DNA of 64,000 nt. Origin: Pseudomonas sp. FP1742 (lineage in GTDB: Bacteria > Pseudomonadota > Gammaproteobacteria > Pseudomonadales > Pseudomonadaceae). A program made the translations under genes and the position numbers. Location: assembly GCF_030687145.1 (NCBI RefSeq), contig NZ_CP117460.1:3286001-3350000 (forward strand), written 5' to 3'. Positions 8,502 to 18,385 of the stretch are shown here, piece after piece; the stretch's first letter is position 1, and every line of letters begins with the position of its first letter. Under the pieces are notes generated by a model. It made no database searches and was not told where the DNA came from. It saw nothing but the letters and a program-made list of their open reading frames with translations.

Positions 8502-10735
8502 CCGTGGAGAAAAAAGTCGACCACAGTCGCCGGGCGTTCTTGCGTGGAGGCGCCTTGCTGGTGGCGTTTACCCTGGTGCCGGCGGCGCGTCGTGCATGGG
8601 CCGACACCGAAGTGGATACGCTCGGCACGGTGGTGCTGGCGCCTGATCTGCCCGGCAGCCTGCGCACCAATCCCTACCTCGATGCGTGGATCCGCGTGGG
8701 CCCTGAAGGCATCACCGTCTACACCGGCAAGGTCGAATTGGGCACTGGCGTCAAAACAGCCTTGCTGCAAATTGCCGCCGAACGTCTGGAGGTTTCGCCG
8801 ACGGCGATCAACTTGCTGACTGCCGACACTGCCCTGACGCCCAACGAAGGCTACACCGCCGGCAGCCACAGCATTTTCGACAGCGGCACCGCGTTGTTCA
8901 ACGCGGCGGCGCAGGTGCGTGAGTTATTGCTGCAGTCGGCCGGGCGCAGCTGGGAGGTGGCACCGCCACTGTTGACGACGCAGGAAGGCGTCATTCACGG
9001 CCCTGCCGGACAACGAATGTCCTACGCCGACGCCGTCAAAAACGTCGATCTGCACCTCTATGCCAAATCCGAATCGCCGCCAATGCCAGCGACGGGGTTC
9101 AAGCTGATCGGGCATTCGCTGCAACGGCTGGATATTCCGGCAAAAGTCAGCGGCGGTCCTGCATTTGTTCAGGACATTCGTCTGCCGGGCATGCTGCACG
9201 CTCGGGTCATTCGCCCTCCTCGTCCCGGCTGCACGCTGGAAACCTTCGACGCGGAGTCGATCAAAACGCTGGCCGGGGTTGTGCAGGTAATTCGCGGCGG
9301 CAATTACCTTGCCGTGGTGGCGCGTGATGAATGGCAAGCGATCAAGGCCATGCGCAGCGGATATGAATCGGCGCGCTGGAGCGGTGGTCAAGCCATCCCC
9401 GAGTCACGGGACATCCACACATTGCTCGAACATCTGCCTTCACGTCGCTACCCGATCAGCCATGAGGGCACCCCACAGGTGGCGACCGACAAGAGCTATC
9501 GAGCGCGCGTGACCAAGCAATATCTGATGCACGGATCCATCGGCCCTTCCTGCGGCGTGGCCTGGTTCAAGGACGGCACCCTCACTGTCTGGACCCACAC
9601 CCAAGGCGTGTATCCGCTGCGCGCCGGGATCGCCGAAATGGTGCGGCTACCGCCCGAGCGCGTTCGCTGTATCCACACCGAAGGGTCCGGTTGTTACGGC
9701 CACAACGGCGCAGACGATGCGGCGGCCGACGCGGCGTTGATTGCCATGCGAATACCGGGCACGCCGGTGCGGGTGCAGTGGATGCGCGAGCAGGAAAATC
9801 TCTGGGAACCCTACAGCTCGGCGATGGTGACTGAAGTGCAGGCCAATCTTGATGCGCAAGGTCGATTGCAGGACTGGAATTATGAACTGTGGACCACGCC
9901 GCATAACGAACGCATCGTCAATGCGGGCCGGTTGCTGCCGGCGCGACTGCTGGCCCGGCCGTTCACCTCTGCGCCTTCGGTGCCCATCGCTCAACCTGAA
10001 GGCGACGGCGATCGCAATGCCGTGCCGCTGTACACGCTGGCATCCACGCGCATCAACATGAACTTCGTCACTGAGATGCCGTTTCGCACCTCTGCCATGC
10101 GCTCGCTGGGTGCGCACATCAACGTCTTCGCGATCGAGGCGTGCATCGATGAGCTTGCCGCCAGGGCCGGGAGCGATCCGGTGGCCTTGCGCCTTGCCCA
10201 TCTGGCGGATCCCCGGGCGCGGGCCGTGGTGGAGCGCGTGCGCGACGCCATCGGCTGGTCGCAAAAAAGCAGCGAACCCGGCGCGGGCATCGGCTTCGCG
10301 TTTGCCCGCTACAAAAACATCATGGGCTATTGCGCGATCGCGGTGCGCTTGCGCGTACATCCGCAGACCGGCGAGGTGCAGGTCGATCACGTCGTCACGG
10401 CGGTAGACGTCGGGCAAATCGTCAATCCCGATGGCCTGCGCAACCAAGTAGAAGGCGGGATCGTGCAGTCCACCAGTTGGACGCTGTATGAAAAAGTCGC
10501 CTACGACGCCGGGGGCATACGCAGCTACGACTGGAGTGGCTACCCGATCCTGCGCTTTTCACAGGTGCCGAAAAAGGTCGACGTTCACCTGCTCGACCAA
10601 CCGGGACAGCCGTTTCTCGGCGCCGCCGAAATCGTCCAGGGACCGATGGCCGCCGCCCTCGGCAATGCTGTGGCGAACGCTACCGGCCGACGCTGGCTGA
10701 ACCTTCCTTTGACCCGCTCAGAGCAACCGTCCTGA
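8498..10735 (+). CDS. Molybdopterin-binding catalytic subunit, Tat-exported (IorB-like)
   Basis: 745 aa, xanthine dehydrogenase family. The N-terminus has a twin-arginine signal (HSRRAFLRGG followed by a hydrophobic stretch ending in AWA), so the enzyme acts in the periplasm. The body shows the duplicated Mo-binding aldehyde-oxidase-type domains of isoquinoline 1-oxidoreductase beta (VYTGKVELGTGVKTALLQIA; SIGPSCGVAWF; GAAEIVQGP near the C-terminus with the likely catalytic Glu). The start at 8498 overlaps the preceding stop; longer in-frame sequence lies over the 2Fe-2S gene. Substrate could be an aldehyde, an N-heterocycle or nicotinate; sequence alone does not decide. Confidence 0.92.
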   Translation: MTVEKKVDHSRRAFLRGGALLVAFTLVPAARRAWADTEVDTLGTVVLAPDLPGSLRTNPYLDAWIRVGPEGITVYTGKVELGTGVKTALLQIAAERLEVSPTAINLLTADTALTPNEGYTAGSHSIFDSGTALFNAAAQVRELLLQSAGRSWEVAPPLLTTQEGVIHGPAGQRMSYADAVKNVDLHLYAKSESPPMPATGFKLIGHSLQRLDIPAKVSGGPAFVQDIRLPGMLHARVIRPPRPGCTLETFDAESIKTLAGVVQVIRGGNYLAVVARDEWQAIKAMRSGYESARWSGGQAIPESRDIHTLLEHLPSRRYPISHEGTPQVATDKSYRARVTKQYLMHGSIGPSCGVAWFKDGTLTVWTHTQGVYPLRAGIAEMVRLPPERVRCIHTEGSGCYGHNGADDAAADAALIAMRIPGTPVRVQWMREQENLWEPYSSAMVTEVQANLDAQGRLQDWNYELWTTPHNERIVNAGRLLPARLLARPFTSAPSVPIAQPEGDGDRNAVPLYTLASTRINMNFVTEMPFRTSAMRSLGAHINVFAIEACIDELAARAGSDPVALRLAHLADPRARAVVERVRDAIGWSQKSSEPGAGIGFAFARYKNIMGYCAIAVRLRVHPQTGEVQVDHVVTAVDVGQIVNPDGLRNQVEGGIVQSTSWTLYEKVAYDAGGIRSYDWSGYPILRFSQVPKKVDVHLLDQPGQPFLGAAEIVQGPMAAALGNAVANATGRRWLNLPLTRSEQPS

Positions 10736-10885
10736 CCCTGCGCAGCGTTGCGTTTCGCGCAATGCAGCGTAGAGGCTGATGCGGATTATCAAGCGGCATG
10801 CAGCGGATTAACTTACGGCCATACGGTGCCTGGCCAAACGTCCATCGCCGCCTTGCTCCCTCTTTTCGAAACCTGGAGAAATTCT

Positions 10886-11998
10886 ATGACGCAGCAACTG
10901 TTCCAACCCATCGCATTGGGGCCATACACACTCCCGCACCGAGTGGCGATGGCGCCGCTGACCCGCTCTCGTGCCGGACAACCGGGCGATGTCCCGACGG
11001 CCATGAACGCCGAATATTACCGCCAGCGTGCGAGCGCGGCGTTGATCATCACCGAGGCGACGCAAATCTCCCGACAGGGCCAGGGCTATGCCTGGACCCC
11101 GGGAATCTACAGCGATGAGCAGGTACAGGCTTGGCGCGAAGTCAGCAGCCAGGTGCACGAGGCCGGCGGTTTGATCTTCATGCAACTCTGGCACGTGGGC
11201 CGCGTGTCGCACCCAAGCTTCCAGCCTGGCAATGCCCTTCCAGTGGCCCCGAGCGCATTACCCGTGCCGGGCAAGACGTTCATTGTCGACACGGATGGCA
11301 ACGGTGTGTGGGGCGATGTGCCGGTTCCGCGGGCACTGGAAACCTCGGAGATCGCTGACATCATCAACGACTACCGCCGGGCCGCGCGCAATGCGCTGAA
11401 TGCCGGGATGGATGGCGTGGAAATCCATGCAGGCAACGGCTATCTGCTGGATCAGTTCATCAACAGCAACAGTAACCAGCGCGAGGATAGCTACGGCGGC
11501 AGCCTGGAAAACCGTGCGCGCCTGTTATTGGAAGTGGTTGCTGCCGTCGTCGACGAAGTCGGTGCGCAGCGCGTGGGCGTACGCCTCACGCCGATGGGAC
11601 GCTTCATGGGCATGGGCGATGAGACGCCGCAAGCGACCTTCGGCCATATCGTGCGTTCGTTGAACCAGTGGAATCTGGCCTACCTGCACCTCGTCGAGCC
11701 TGCCGTCGTCGGCACCGTCAAGGACGAGAACTTCGATCCACGCTGGGATGCAATCATCGGCCAACTGCGTGCCGCGTGGGACGGCGTGCTGATGATCGCC
11801 GGTGGCTACGACCCCGAGACGGCGGAACAAGCCTTGATCGACGGCCGCGCAGACATCATCGCGTTCGGCAGACCGTTTCTGGCCAACCCCGATCTGCCAC
11901 GGCGAATTCGCGACGGGTTGTCGCTCAATGCGCCGGATCCGAGCACCTTCTTTGGTGGCGATCAGCGTGGATACCTGGATTACCCGGTTCACTCCTGA
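10886..11998 (+). CDS. Old Yellow Enzyme-family NADH:flavin oxidoreductase (NemA/XenB-like)
   Basis: 370 aa FMN enzyme that reduces activated alkenes, nitroesters or N-ethylmaleimide. The family marks are present: MAPLTRSRAG near the N-terminus, LWHVGRVSHP, GVEIHAGNGYLLDQF with the substrate-binding His/Asn, and FGRPFLANPDLP at the C-terminus. The ATG at 10886 follows TGGAGA at suitable spacing and begins MTQQLFQPIALG, the usual start; upstream in-frame codons are non-homologous. It lies 150 bases after the molybdenum hydroxylase operon and may be a separate unit. A convergent LysR gene follows. Confidence 0.92.
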   Translation: MTQQLFQPIALGPYTLPHRVAMAPLTRSRAGQPGDVPTAMNAEYYRQRASAALIITEATQISRQGQGYAWTPGIYSDEQVQAWREVSSQVHEAGGLIFMQLWHVGRVSHPSFQPGNALPVAPSALPVPGKTFIVDTDGNGVWGDVPVPRALETSEIADIINDYRRAARNALNAGMDGVEIHAGNGYLLDQFINSNSNQREDSYGGSLENRARLLLEVVAAVVDEVGAQRVGVRLTPMGRFMGMGDETPQATFGHIVRSLNQWNLAYLHLVEPAVVGTVKDENFDPRWDAIIGQLRAAWDGVLMIAGGYDPETAEQALIDGRADIIAFGRPFLANPDLPRRIRDGLSLNAPDPSTFFGGDQRGYLDYPVHS

Positions 11999-12030
11999 CG
12001 TTGCTGCTGGCGTTAGTCGTCTTCGTATCA

Positions 12031-12930
12031 TCACCTGCACAGACGACGGGTCAGATCATTCAGAAGCCATCGGCCGGCTCTCCCTAAAGCGCGATTTTGC
12101 ATGTGCGCGGCGTAGATCGTAAGTGTGTCTGGTGTGCGCTGAAGCTCGGCGGCTAACTCAAGTGGCAGGAGGCGTCCTGAAGCCAGATGATCCGCAATCA
12201 GATGCTCTGGCATTCGACACCAACCGAACCCGGCGAGCAAAAAATCCAGCCGCCGCGCCAGATCTACAAACCGCCACTGGTGACTGCCCGTCACCCCATA
12301 GCTAGGGCCGTCGGGAGAAACCGGATCGGAAAGTACCAGTTGCACATAAGGCTTGAGGTCTGCACTTGTTGCCCGACGGCCTAACATAGCCAGGGGATGT
12401 CCGCTGGCGACTACTGGCCTCAAGTCAACACTGAGCAGCGGCAGTGCGTTGATATCGTCGGGCACTGTCGGAATCAATGTGCAAAGCGCCAGTGCCGCAT
12501 CGCCGTTGCGCAATCGGCGCTCTGCGCCACCCAAGCCTTCTGTAGAAAAACTCACTGCCAGATGCGGAAAAGCCTCGCGCAGAGCGCTCAGGCTTTCAAT
12601 GAGCGGTGCGCTGGGGACTAAAGGATCTATGGCGAGGGCCAACTCCGGCTCAACTCCTGCTGCCGTGCTTGCGGCCATTGCTTCAAACTGGGCAGCGCTT
12701 GCCAGCACCGCGCGCGCCTGAACCACGAGCACTCTACCTACCTCAGTGAGCGTTGGACGATGGCCGCTGCGATCAAACAGCCTCACACCTTGAACGGACT
12801 CAAGTGTGGCAATCGACTGGCTAATGGCAGATTGAGCACGCCGCAGGTGACGTCCGGTGGCCGAGAAACTGCCTGTATCCGCAATGGTTACAAGGATCCG
12901 CAACTGATCCAGGCTGAGATTTCCGATCAT
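12031..12930 (-). CDS. LysR-family transcriptional regulator
   Basis: 299 aa. HTH at residues 1-62 ([20 protein letters not shown], then [15 protein letters not shown]), followed by the effector domain. It is divergent from the azoreductase gene at 13070 with a 139-base shared intergenic region, the classic layout for a LysR regulator and its target, so control of azoR is likely. Convergent with the Old Yellow Enzyme gene. Confidence 0.92.
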   Translation of the reverse strand: MIGNLSLDQLRILVTIADTGSFSATGRHLRRAQSAISQSIATLESVQGVRLFDRSGHRPTLTEVGRVLVVQARAVLASAAQFEAMAASTAAGVEPELALAIDPLVPSAPLIESLSALREAFPHLAVSFSTEGLGGAERRLRNGDAALALCTLIPTVPDDINALPLLSVDLRPVVASGHPLAMLGRRATSADLKPYVQLVLSDPVSPDGPSYGVTGSHQWRFVDLARRLDFLLAGFGWCRMPEHLIADHLASGRLLPLELAAELQRTPDTLTIYAAHMQNRALGRAGRWLLNDLTRRLCR

Positions 12931-13069
12931 GACCCATCACATAAACAGATGGACTCAATCATATTTACATCACTCCTGCATAGAGATCGCATTGGGTAGA
13001 GTGTGTCGCACATCGCCTAAGGCGACAACGCAAACCATACCGCCGCCTCACCGCGCAGGAGTTACTTTC

Positions 13070-13684
13070 ATGTCCAGGCTTCTCACCATTGAAACCAGTT
13101 CACGTGGGGATGCCTCAATCTCCCGGCAGCTCACTCGCCGATTTGTGGCCGCATGGGAAGCTGCACACCCAGAGGGCAGCGTCAAAATACGGGATCTGAC
13201 GGACACTGCGCTTACGTTCGTGACGGCCCCCTGGTTACAGGCTTACTTCACCCCGCAAACCCAACATTCGCCTGATATGAAAGCCGTGTTGCAGTTATCC
13301 GATGAACTTACGGCCGAGTTGCTGGAAACCGATCACTTGGTTATTTCAACACCGGTCTACAACTATAACGTCCCTGCGGCGCTCAAGGCCTGGGTGGACC
13401 ACGTGGTACGTAAAGGCCTGACCTTGGGCTTTGATGGTAAAGGGTTGGTGACCGGTAAAAAGGCGACGGTGCTGCTCGCTTCGGGAGGGGTATATACCCA
13501 CGACTCCCCGATTAGAGACCGTGACATTGCGAGCCAATACTTGAAACTGATCCTGAATGTCCTGGGCATCACTGATGTCACCTTTATTGCGGCCGGCGGT
13601 GCTAAAGCCGTGGATCTCGGAGAAATCGGCATGCACGATTTTCTGGCTACATTTGATCATCACATTCAAAAGTCGCTGGTTTAG
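13070..13684 (+). CDS. azoR: FMN-dependent NADH:quinone/azo reductase AzoR
   Basis: 204 aa flavodoxin-fold enzyme that reduces quinones and azo bonds in two-electron steps. Family marks: [21 protein letters not shown] at the start (phosphate-binding loop), [16 protein letters not shown] for FMN binding, [18 protein letters not shown] and LLASGGVY. The ATG at 13070 is preceded by GCAGGAGT and gives the typical AzoR N-terminus. Divergent from a LysR gene that probably regulates it. Confidence 0.93.
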   Translation: MSRLLTIETSSRGDASISRQLTRRFVAAWEAAHPEGSVKIRDLTDTALTFVTAPWLQAYFTPQTQHSPDMKAVLQLSDELTAELLETDHLVISTPVYNYNVPAALKAWVDHVVRKGLTLGFDGKGLVTGKKATVLLASGGVYTHDSPIRDRDIASQYLKLILNVLGITDVTFIAAGGAKAVDLGEIGMHDFLATFDHHIQKSLV

Positions 13685-13819
13685 ACAGTATTTCTCCTGG
13701 CCCATACGGATCTTGCCGGTTGAGCCGCCGACTGTTTCAGGCTGATCGTTGGTGACTCAGCGTGATACTTTTGCACAAACCCGCCTATTTGAAATCGCCC
13801 ATTTGTTATCGAGGTACTG

Positions 13820-16297
13820 GTGACCCACTCTTCCGATCAACATGCTGACGAAAAAAGCCTGCCTCGATTGTTACTCGATCTACTTTGGCAAATCGCCGTA
13901 CTGTTGATCCCGATTTTCCTTGTCGCGGTATTACCGCTGCCGTGGGCGCTCGGTGTAGTACTGGGTTGCGCTGCCATGATGTGGCTGACGGCGCGGGCCG
14001 GTTGGCAACGTACCGGCCGAGGGGCGGCCCGGGTCATGACCTCTGCCGCAATAGGCCTGGGTTTTAATCTGGGCAGGGCTTTGCCGGCGTACTGGGACAT
14101 TGCGGGGGCAGCGGTCGTGATGTTCTTCGGGCTGGCTTGCGTCAGTCACCTGGAAAGACGGTTTGGCCTGGTCGATAAAACGCAGGCCGGCTCGTCACCG
14201 CTATCGCCTGGTCAGTCTTCAAACGGCGCCAGTGCCTGGGGTGGGGACGAACCGCGACAAACACCCGAGGGTGAGCCCATCAGGGTGTTCAACTACAGCG
14301 AAATCGCCATGGGCGGGCCCGTTCTGTGCGATTACCTGTTTCCCGATGGGGTGCTGCTGCAGGGCCTTGGGTCGTCGGCTCGCTTCTCGGATGACGGCCG
14401 TTATTTCGCCGCGCCTTTACCCTCGCGCCAAGCCTGGGGGTTGGTGATTCTGGATCGACAGTTGCGTCAGCTTTACCAGTGTTCGTGTGATGAATTTTGG
14501 GAACTGGATGCCTTTAACGACGGCACCCTGAGTGGGCGTTACAGCCCTCTGGTCGACAACGGCGCACGGGAGATCAGCCTGGAGCAACTGCTGACGACGG
14601 CTGAAAAAGTCAGCCTGGTGCCCGTTGTTGACCTGTGGGTCGAGCCTGGTGACTGGCAAAAAAAACTTGCGCTCGAAACGTTCCGGCATATGTCCCCCGA
14701 TGGTCAGCAACGTTTGGACGCCTGTCTGGTGCTGCCGGCCAGCCTGCGCGAATTGCCACAGCCGTGTGCCCCGCTGATGAGCCCGGAATACAGCGTGAGC
14801 ATCAACGGTGAGCCCACTTCGTTGTTGATCAGCGCCGATACCTCAATCATCTGGAATCACAATGGCCGCTCGTTCGCTTGCCATGGACGAATGGATGATG
14901 GGCAACCGCAACCCCTCGAATATTGGCTCTGGCACGTAGACCGAGGCTGGCAAGCATTGCCTTGCCCGTGGCGATCCGCCGACAGCGAACCCTCCATGGG
15001 TTGGAGCGAACCCCTGGAGCTGGATGACCACTACCTGCGGCTATCGTGCTACTTCGACTACCCGCAGCCTGATCGCGGTCGCTATGGTTATGGCTTGTAC
15101 AGCGTACACAGCGACTGTGAATCTCAGGTGGGCCATGATCCGAACGGCCGGGTGCAGGTTGCGCAGCGGCAGCTGACTCGCGTGCGGTTGGCTGTGCCGC
15201 TGGTGGGTGATGGACAGCGAGGCGCGACGATGGTCGAGTCGGCACCGTTGATGGGTGATACGCGGGCTCAATTCAGCTGGCAGCAAGACAACAGCCTGGG
15301 GCTCGGGGGTTATACCTGCAGGATTGGGGGCTGGGAGTTACCGGGCGTTTGGCTGCTCGATCATCGAGTTTCAGACACTGGACGTTACATCGCATTGATA
15401 CCGTTCACCCTGCCGCCCGCCACAGCAGGTCATGTGGTGGTAGTCGACGCACAGGAACGACAATTGATGAACAGCCCTCCTCTGTTGGTCGCGCGATTGT
15501 TGGACTTTCGTGGGCCGACACTGAGCCTGGCAGTGATTCGAGGTCGCCTGGATCTGGATCGGCAAAGCACTCCATTGCAGCGTTTTGATCAATCGCCACC
15601 CGAGGCGGGCGATGCCGCTGTATTTTGCCAGTATCAACAGGACTCACGGCTTTACTACGAGTGGTGTGAGCTCAATGTCAGCCCACAAGGCCTGAGCACC
15701 CTCCCCGATTGGCGCCTGGTTAAACGGCCACAGTCTGCAATCGCCGATGGAAACTTTGTCCAGCCAGCACCGATGGATAAAGATGCCGCTTGGCTGTTCG
15801 GTTGTGAAACCGAATACGCCGACAGCTGGCTTCGCGTCCAGAGCCCACGTCTGGGCGGGCATTTGCTGACGGCGTCCGGTTGCGCCATCAGCCATCTCGC
15901 GCCCTCGATGATCTGGTCCGAGGATGCACGTTATCTCGCGCTGACTCGACTCCATACCAACATCGACGATGACCACGGAGGTCGCTTGGCATGGCAGATC
16001 TTGCTGTTGGATGTCCAGGAGCGGACCTTGAGGCATTCACCTCAGTGGCTCCACAATCGACCACAGTTTGAAGGTTTCAGTGCCGATGTCTTGAAGGTGC
16101 GTCTATTCCTGCGCGACTGGGAGGCCGAAGATGAAACAGACCGAGGCTCTATCAGCATGATGAAGTTGAGCGACCTGCTGGCACTTCCCACCGAGCCCCT
16201 GTGCCCGCACGCGGGACTCTGGCTGACGAAGGATCAACTTTGTCATTCCCAAGCGTGGCAAGCATTGGATACATCGGCTTTAGGCCAGTGGCGCTAG
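13820..16297 (+). CDS. Large uncharacterised membrane-anchored protein (825 aa)
   Basis: No family recognised. GTG start at 13820 with GAGG upstream. Residues 18-110 hold three or four hydrophobic segments (LLWQIAVLLIPIFLVAVLPL; LGVVLGCAAMMWL; AAVVMFFGLACV), followed by a soluble region of about 700 residues. That part is rich in Trp, Asp and Gly, with repeated short blocks of the type FSDDGRYFAAPLP, HRVSDTGRYIALIP and SEDARYLALTRL, which look like beta-propeller blades. The gene stands alone between azoR and the fluoride-response locus. Confidence 0.7.
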   Translation: MTHSSDQHADEKSLPRLLLDLLWQIAVLLIPIFLVAVLPLPWALGVVLGCAAMMWLTARAGWQRTGRGAARVMTSAAIGLGFNLGRALPAYWDIAGAAVVMFFGLACVSHLERRFGLVDKTQAGSSPLSPGQSSNGASAWGGDEPRQTPEGEPIRVFNYSEIAMGGPVLCDYLFPDGVLLQGLGSSARFSDDGRYFAAPLPSRQAWGLVILDRQLRQLYQCSCDEFWELDAFNDGTLSGRYSPLVDNGAREISLEQLLTTAEKVSLVPVVDLWVEPGDWQKKLALETFRHMSPDGQQRLDACLVLPASLRELPQPCAPLMSPEYSVSINGEPTSLLISADTSIIWNHNGRSFACHGRMDDGQPQPLEYWLWHVDRGWQALPCPWRSADSEPSMGWSEPLELDDHYLRLSCYFDYPQPDRGRYGYGLYSVHSDCESQVGHDPNGRVQVAQRQLTRVRLAVPLVGDGQRGATMVESAPLMGDTRAQFSWQQDNSLGLGGYTCRIGGWELPGVWLLDHRVSDTGRYIALIPFTLPPATAGHVVVVDAQERQLMNSPPLLVARLLDFRGPTLSLAVIRGRLDLDRQSTPLQRFDQSPPEAGDAAVFCQYQQDSRLYYEWCELNVSPQGLSTLPDWRLVKRPQSAIADGNFVQPAPMDKDAAWLFGCETEYADSWLRVQSPRLGGHLLTASGCAISHLAPSMIWSEDARYLALTRLHTNIDDDHGGRLAWQILLLDVQERTLRHSPQWLHNRPQFEGFSADVLKVRLFLRDWEAEDETDRGSISMMKLSDLLALPTEPLCPHAGLWLTKDQLCHSQAWQALDTSALGQWR

Positions 16298-16431
16298 TCA
16301 CGTTTGTCACTGGCGCCTGCATGGCGCGTGAAAAGATATGAAGCCGGACAAATGCGAACACTTGTATATGGACTCAACCGTTCATCTCGTACAGATTTGA
16401 TTAGTTAAGCGGGGGTGTTTAGCATTCGCTC

Positions 16432-16482
16432 AGGAGATGGCATACCTCCTTTAACCGCCTTCGTGCTGATGATGCCTACGTG
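16432..16482 (+). promoter_or_regulatory. Fluoride riboswitch (crcB motif)
   Basis: The conserved elements are in order: GGAG-ATGG-CATAC-CTCC (16433-16449), AACCGCC (16453-16459) and CTGATGATGCCTACG (16466-16480). GGCAT (16439-16443) can pair with ATGCC (16472-16476), the pseudoknot of this class. Downstream, CCTGTCC and GGACAGG (about 16511-16536) form a hairpin that may be the expression platform. It lies about 145 bases before crcB. Confidence 0.92.
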
Positions 16483-16627
16483 AACCCTGGACAGGGTGCG
16501 TAGGTGTGCCTCCCTGTCCCTCTACTCAGGACAGGACCGTGACTACAAACTCTCCGTTGCCCCCCCATCTGCTCATTCAGTTGTTAGAGATTTCCCGCCT
16601 GCTCATGCTGCGAGGAGACGGACAGCT

Positions 16628-17011
16628 ATGCTGAAGTCACTACTCGTCATCGCTGTCGGCGCATCCCTTGGGGCCTGGTTACGCTGGCTACTGGGCATCA
16701 AACTCAATGCCCTGTTCCCGACTGTTCCGCCAGGAACCCTGATTGCCAACATGATCGGGGGATACATCATCGGGTTTGCGATTGCCTTCCTGGCTGCAAC
16801 GCCGTCACTGAGTCCTGAATGGCGACTTCTGATCATCACTGGCTTCTGTGGAGGGCTGACGACCTTTTCTACATTTTCAGCCGAAACTGTCACCTTGATT
16901 CAGGAAGGCAGGCTTCTTTGGGCAATTGGCGCCATTTTGCTACACGTGGCAGGCTCACTGGCGATGACCGTTGCCGGGCTTATTTCGTTTCAATTGATGG
17001 GTACACGTTAG
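16628..17011 (+). CDS. crcB: Fluoride-specific ion channel CrcB/Fluc
   Basis: 127 aa with four membrane segments. It exports fluoride through a dual-topology dimer in the inner membrane. Signatures: [13 protein letters not shown] near the N-terminus, [17 protein letters not shown] and [16 protein letters not shown], which carries the channel phenylalanines. The ATG at 16628 gives the family-typical start; the longer in-frame extension covers the riboswitch leader and is not coding. A DUF190 gene follows by 14 bases. Controlled by the fluoride riboswitch upstream. Confidence 0.96.
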   Translation: MLKSLLVIAVGASLGAWLRWLLGIKLNALFPTVPPGTLIANMIGGYIIGFAIAFLAATPSLSPEWRLLIITGFCGGLTTFSTFSAETVTLIQEGRLLWAIGAILLHVAGSLAMTVAGLISFQLMGTR

Positions 17012-17025
17012 AGAGGTGATGAGTC

Positions 17026-17367
17026 ATGAAAGGCTTTTTGGTGATTTTCTTTACCCAACAGAACCGTCGATATCGCGGAAAAATGCTCGGTGAATGGCTC
17101 GTCGATCTGGCCAAAGAGATGGGTTTGCGCGGTGCCACCCTGGCAACGGGCATCGAAGGCTTCGGGCATTCAGGGAAACTGCATTCCTCGCATTTTTTTG
17201 AGCTGGCCGATCAGCCTACTGAAATCCGCCTGGCAATTACCGAAGAGGAGTTCGTTCGCCTGTTTGAGCGACTTGAGGCCGAAGATATCTCCTTGTTTTA
17301 CATAAAGACCCCGGTTGAATTCGGAGCCGTCGGTAGACAAGCCAACCAGCCCGGTCACCAGCCTTGA
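17026..17367 (+). CDS. DUF190 family protein, partner of CrcB
   Basis: 113 aa small alpha/beta protein with a PII-like (ferredoxin-like) fold expected for DUF190: GFLVIFFTQQNRRYRGKML, LRGATLATGIEGFG, then VRLFERLEAEDISLFYIKTP. Genes of this family commonly sit next to crcB, as here, and a regulatory or sensing role is assumed by analogy with PII proteins. The ribosome site GAGAGGTGATG precedes the ATG. The last 15 residues beyond the fold (RQANQPGHQP) look disordered. Confidence 0.88.
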   Translation: MKGFLVIFFTQQNRRYRGKMLGEWLVDLAKEMGLRGATLATGIEGFGHSGKLHSSHFFELADQPTEIRLAITEEEFVRLFERLEAEDISLFYIKTPVEFGAVGRQANQPGHQP

Positions 17368-17379
17368 AACATGAAGAAG

Positions 17380-17656
17380 ATGCGGCCGAGAATTGCAGAC
17401 ACACATCTCGATCGCCTCACCACTGGTCCTCACCAGGCAGTCGAGAAACATGACGTCCTTGGTCTCATCGATCATCGAGTTCCTGACGGCGCACCCGCAT
17501 GTCGCCTATCTGGCGGCGTTCTTCCTGGCGCAGCGCGCTAGCGACCGTTCTTGACGGTGGACGGCTCCTTTCTCGGACCGAAGGAACGGCAGATGCGGAT
17601 TGGGATGGGCAGGTCCTGTTAGCTCGCCACGGTGAGAAACAGAAATGAATGACCAT
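17380..17656 (-). other. Possible decayed coding remnant in a 360-base gap
   Basis: The stretch 17368-17728 holds no intact gene. On the minus strand two overlapping frames could join by a one-base shift near 17465-17475: the first ends ALRQEERRQIGDMRVRRQEL, the second begins DETKDVMFLDCLVRTSGEAI. The joined text looks protein-like, but I recognise no family. Weak evidence. Confidence 0.25.
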
Positions 17657-17728
17657 TGGAAAAGTCAGGTTCGATTACCCCAGCAAAGAAGTGCACCTGA
17701 GATTGAAATCGCCCCATAGTGGTCAAGC

Positions 17729-18385
17729 CTACAGACTTGCGCATGACTCAAGGTGCACATCACCTCCTGCCAGTCGCCGTAATTCGCTCACATCGGCGAA
17801 CCACTCATGGGATTGAAGACTGTGGAATGCATCATATGTCCCATATCCCCAGGCGACCGCACCAAAGGCGATACCGGCAGTTGCGGCTGCTTCACCATCC
17901 GTAGGTTGGTCACCGATGTAGATAACCTCCTCTCGCGCCACGTCGAATTTACGCATCACACGACGCAAGCGAGACGCCTTGCCAAAAATCGAGACGCCGC
18001 ACTCGAAGGCTCGGATATGGCGACAGCTGGAGCCCAAAATTTGCGTGATATTTTCTTGGGAGTTAGAAGATACCACCGCCAGAATCACTCCCCTTTCGTC
18101 AAGATGAGCCAGGGTATTGGCAATGTTATTGAACAGTGGGATCGAGCTTCGATGTTTCTTCATCAAGCTCATGAAGGTTCGCGCCACCAGAGGCAACTTC
18201 CAGCGGGGCATTCCGATATGAGCCATGATCTCCCGAGCCCCCTGCTTGCGCAGACAGTCCAACTCTTGCGGGTGAATCCGATTGAAAGCGTGCCTGTCAG
18301 CAACCTGGTTGAACACCGAAACAAAGAACGGAAAGGAATCAGCGAGCGTGCCGTCAAAGTCGAAAATGGCAAGTCGGTATGACAT
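17729..18385 (-). CDS. HAD-superfamily hydrolase (phosphoglycolate phosphatase-like)
   Basis: 218 aa. Motif I FDFDGTLADS holds the nucleophilic Asp and its partner; motif II is the VVSSNS serine; motif III is the Lys in FGKASRLRRVM; motif IV is IYIGDQPTDGEAA. The cap region is helical as in Gph-type phosphatases. It probably dephosphorylates a small metabolite in the cytoplasm; the substrate is not deducible. Monocistronic, convergent with the DUF190 gene remnant region. Confidence 0.9.
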   Translation of the reverse strand: MSYRLAIFDFDGTLADSFPFFVSVFNQVADRHAFNRIHPQELDCLRKQGAREIMAHIGMPRWKLPLVARTFMSLMKKHRSSIPLFNNIANTLAHLDERGVILAVVSSNSQENITQILGSSCRHIRAFECGVSIFGKASRLRRVMRKFDVAREEVIYIGDQPTDGEAAATAGIAFGAVAWGYGTYDAFHSLQSHEWFADVSELRRLAGGDVHLESCASL

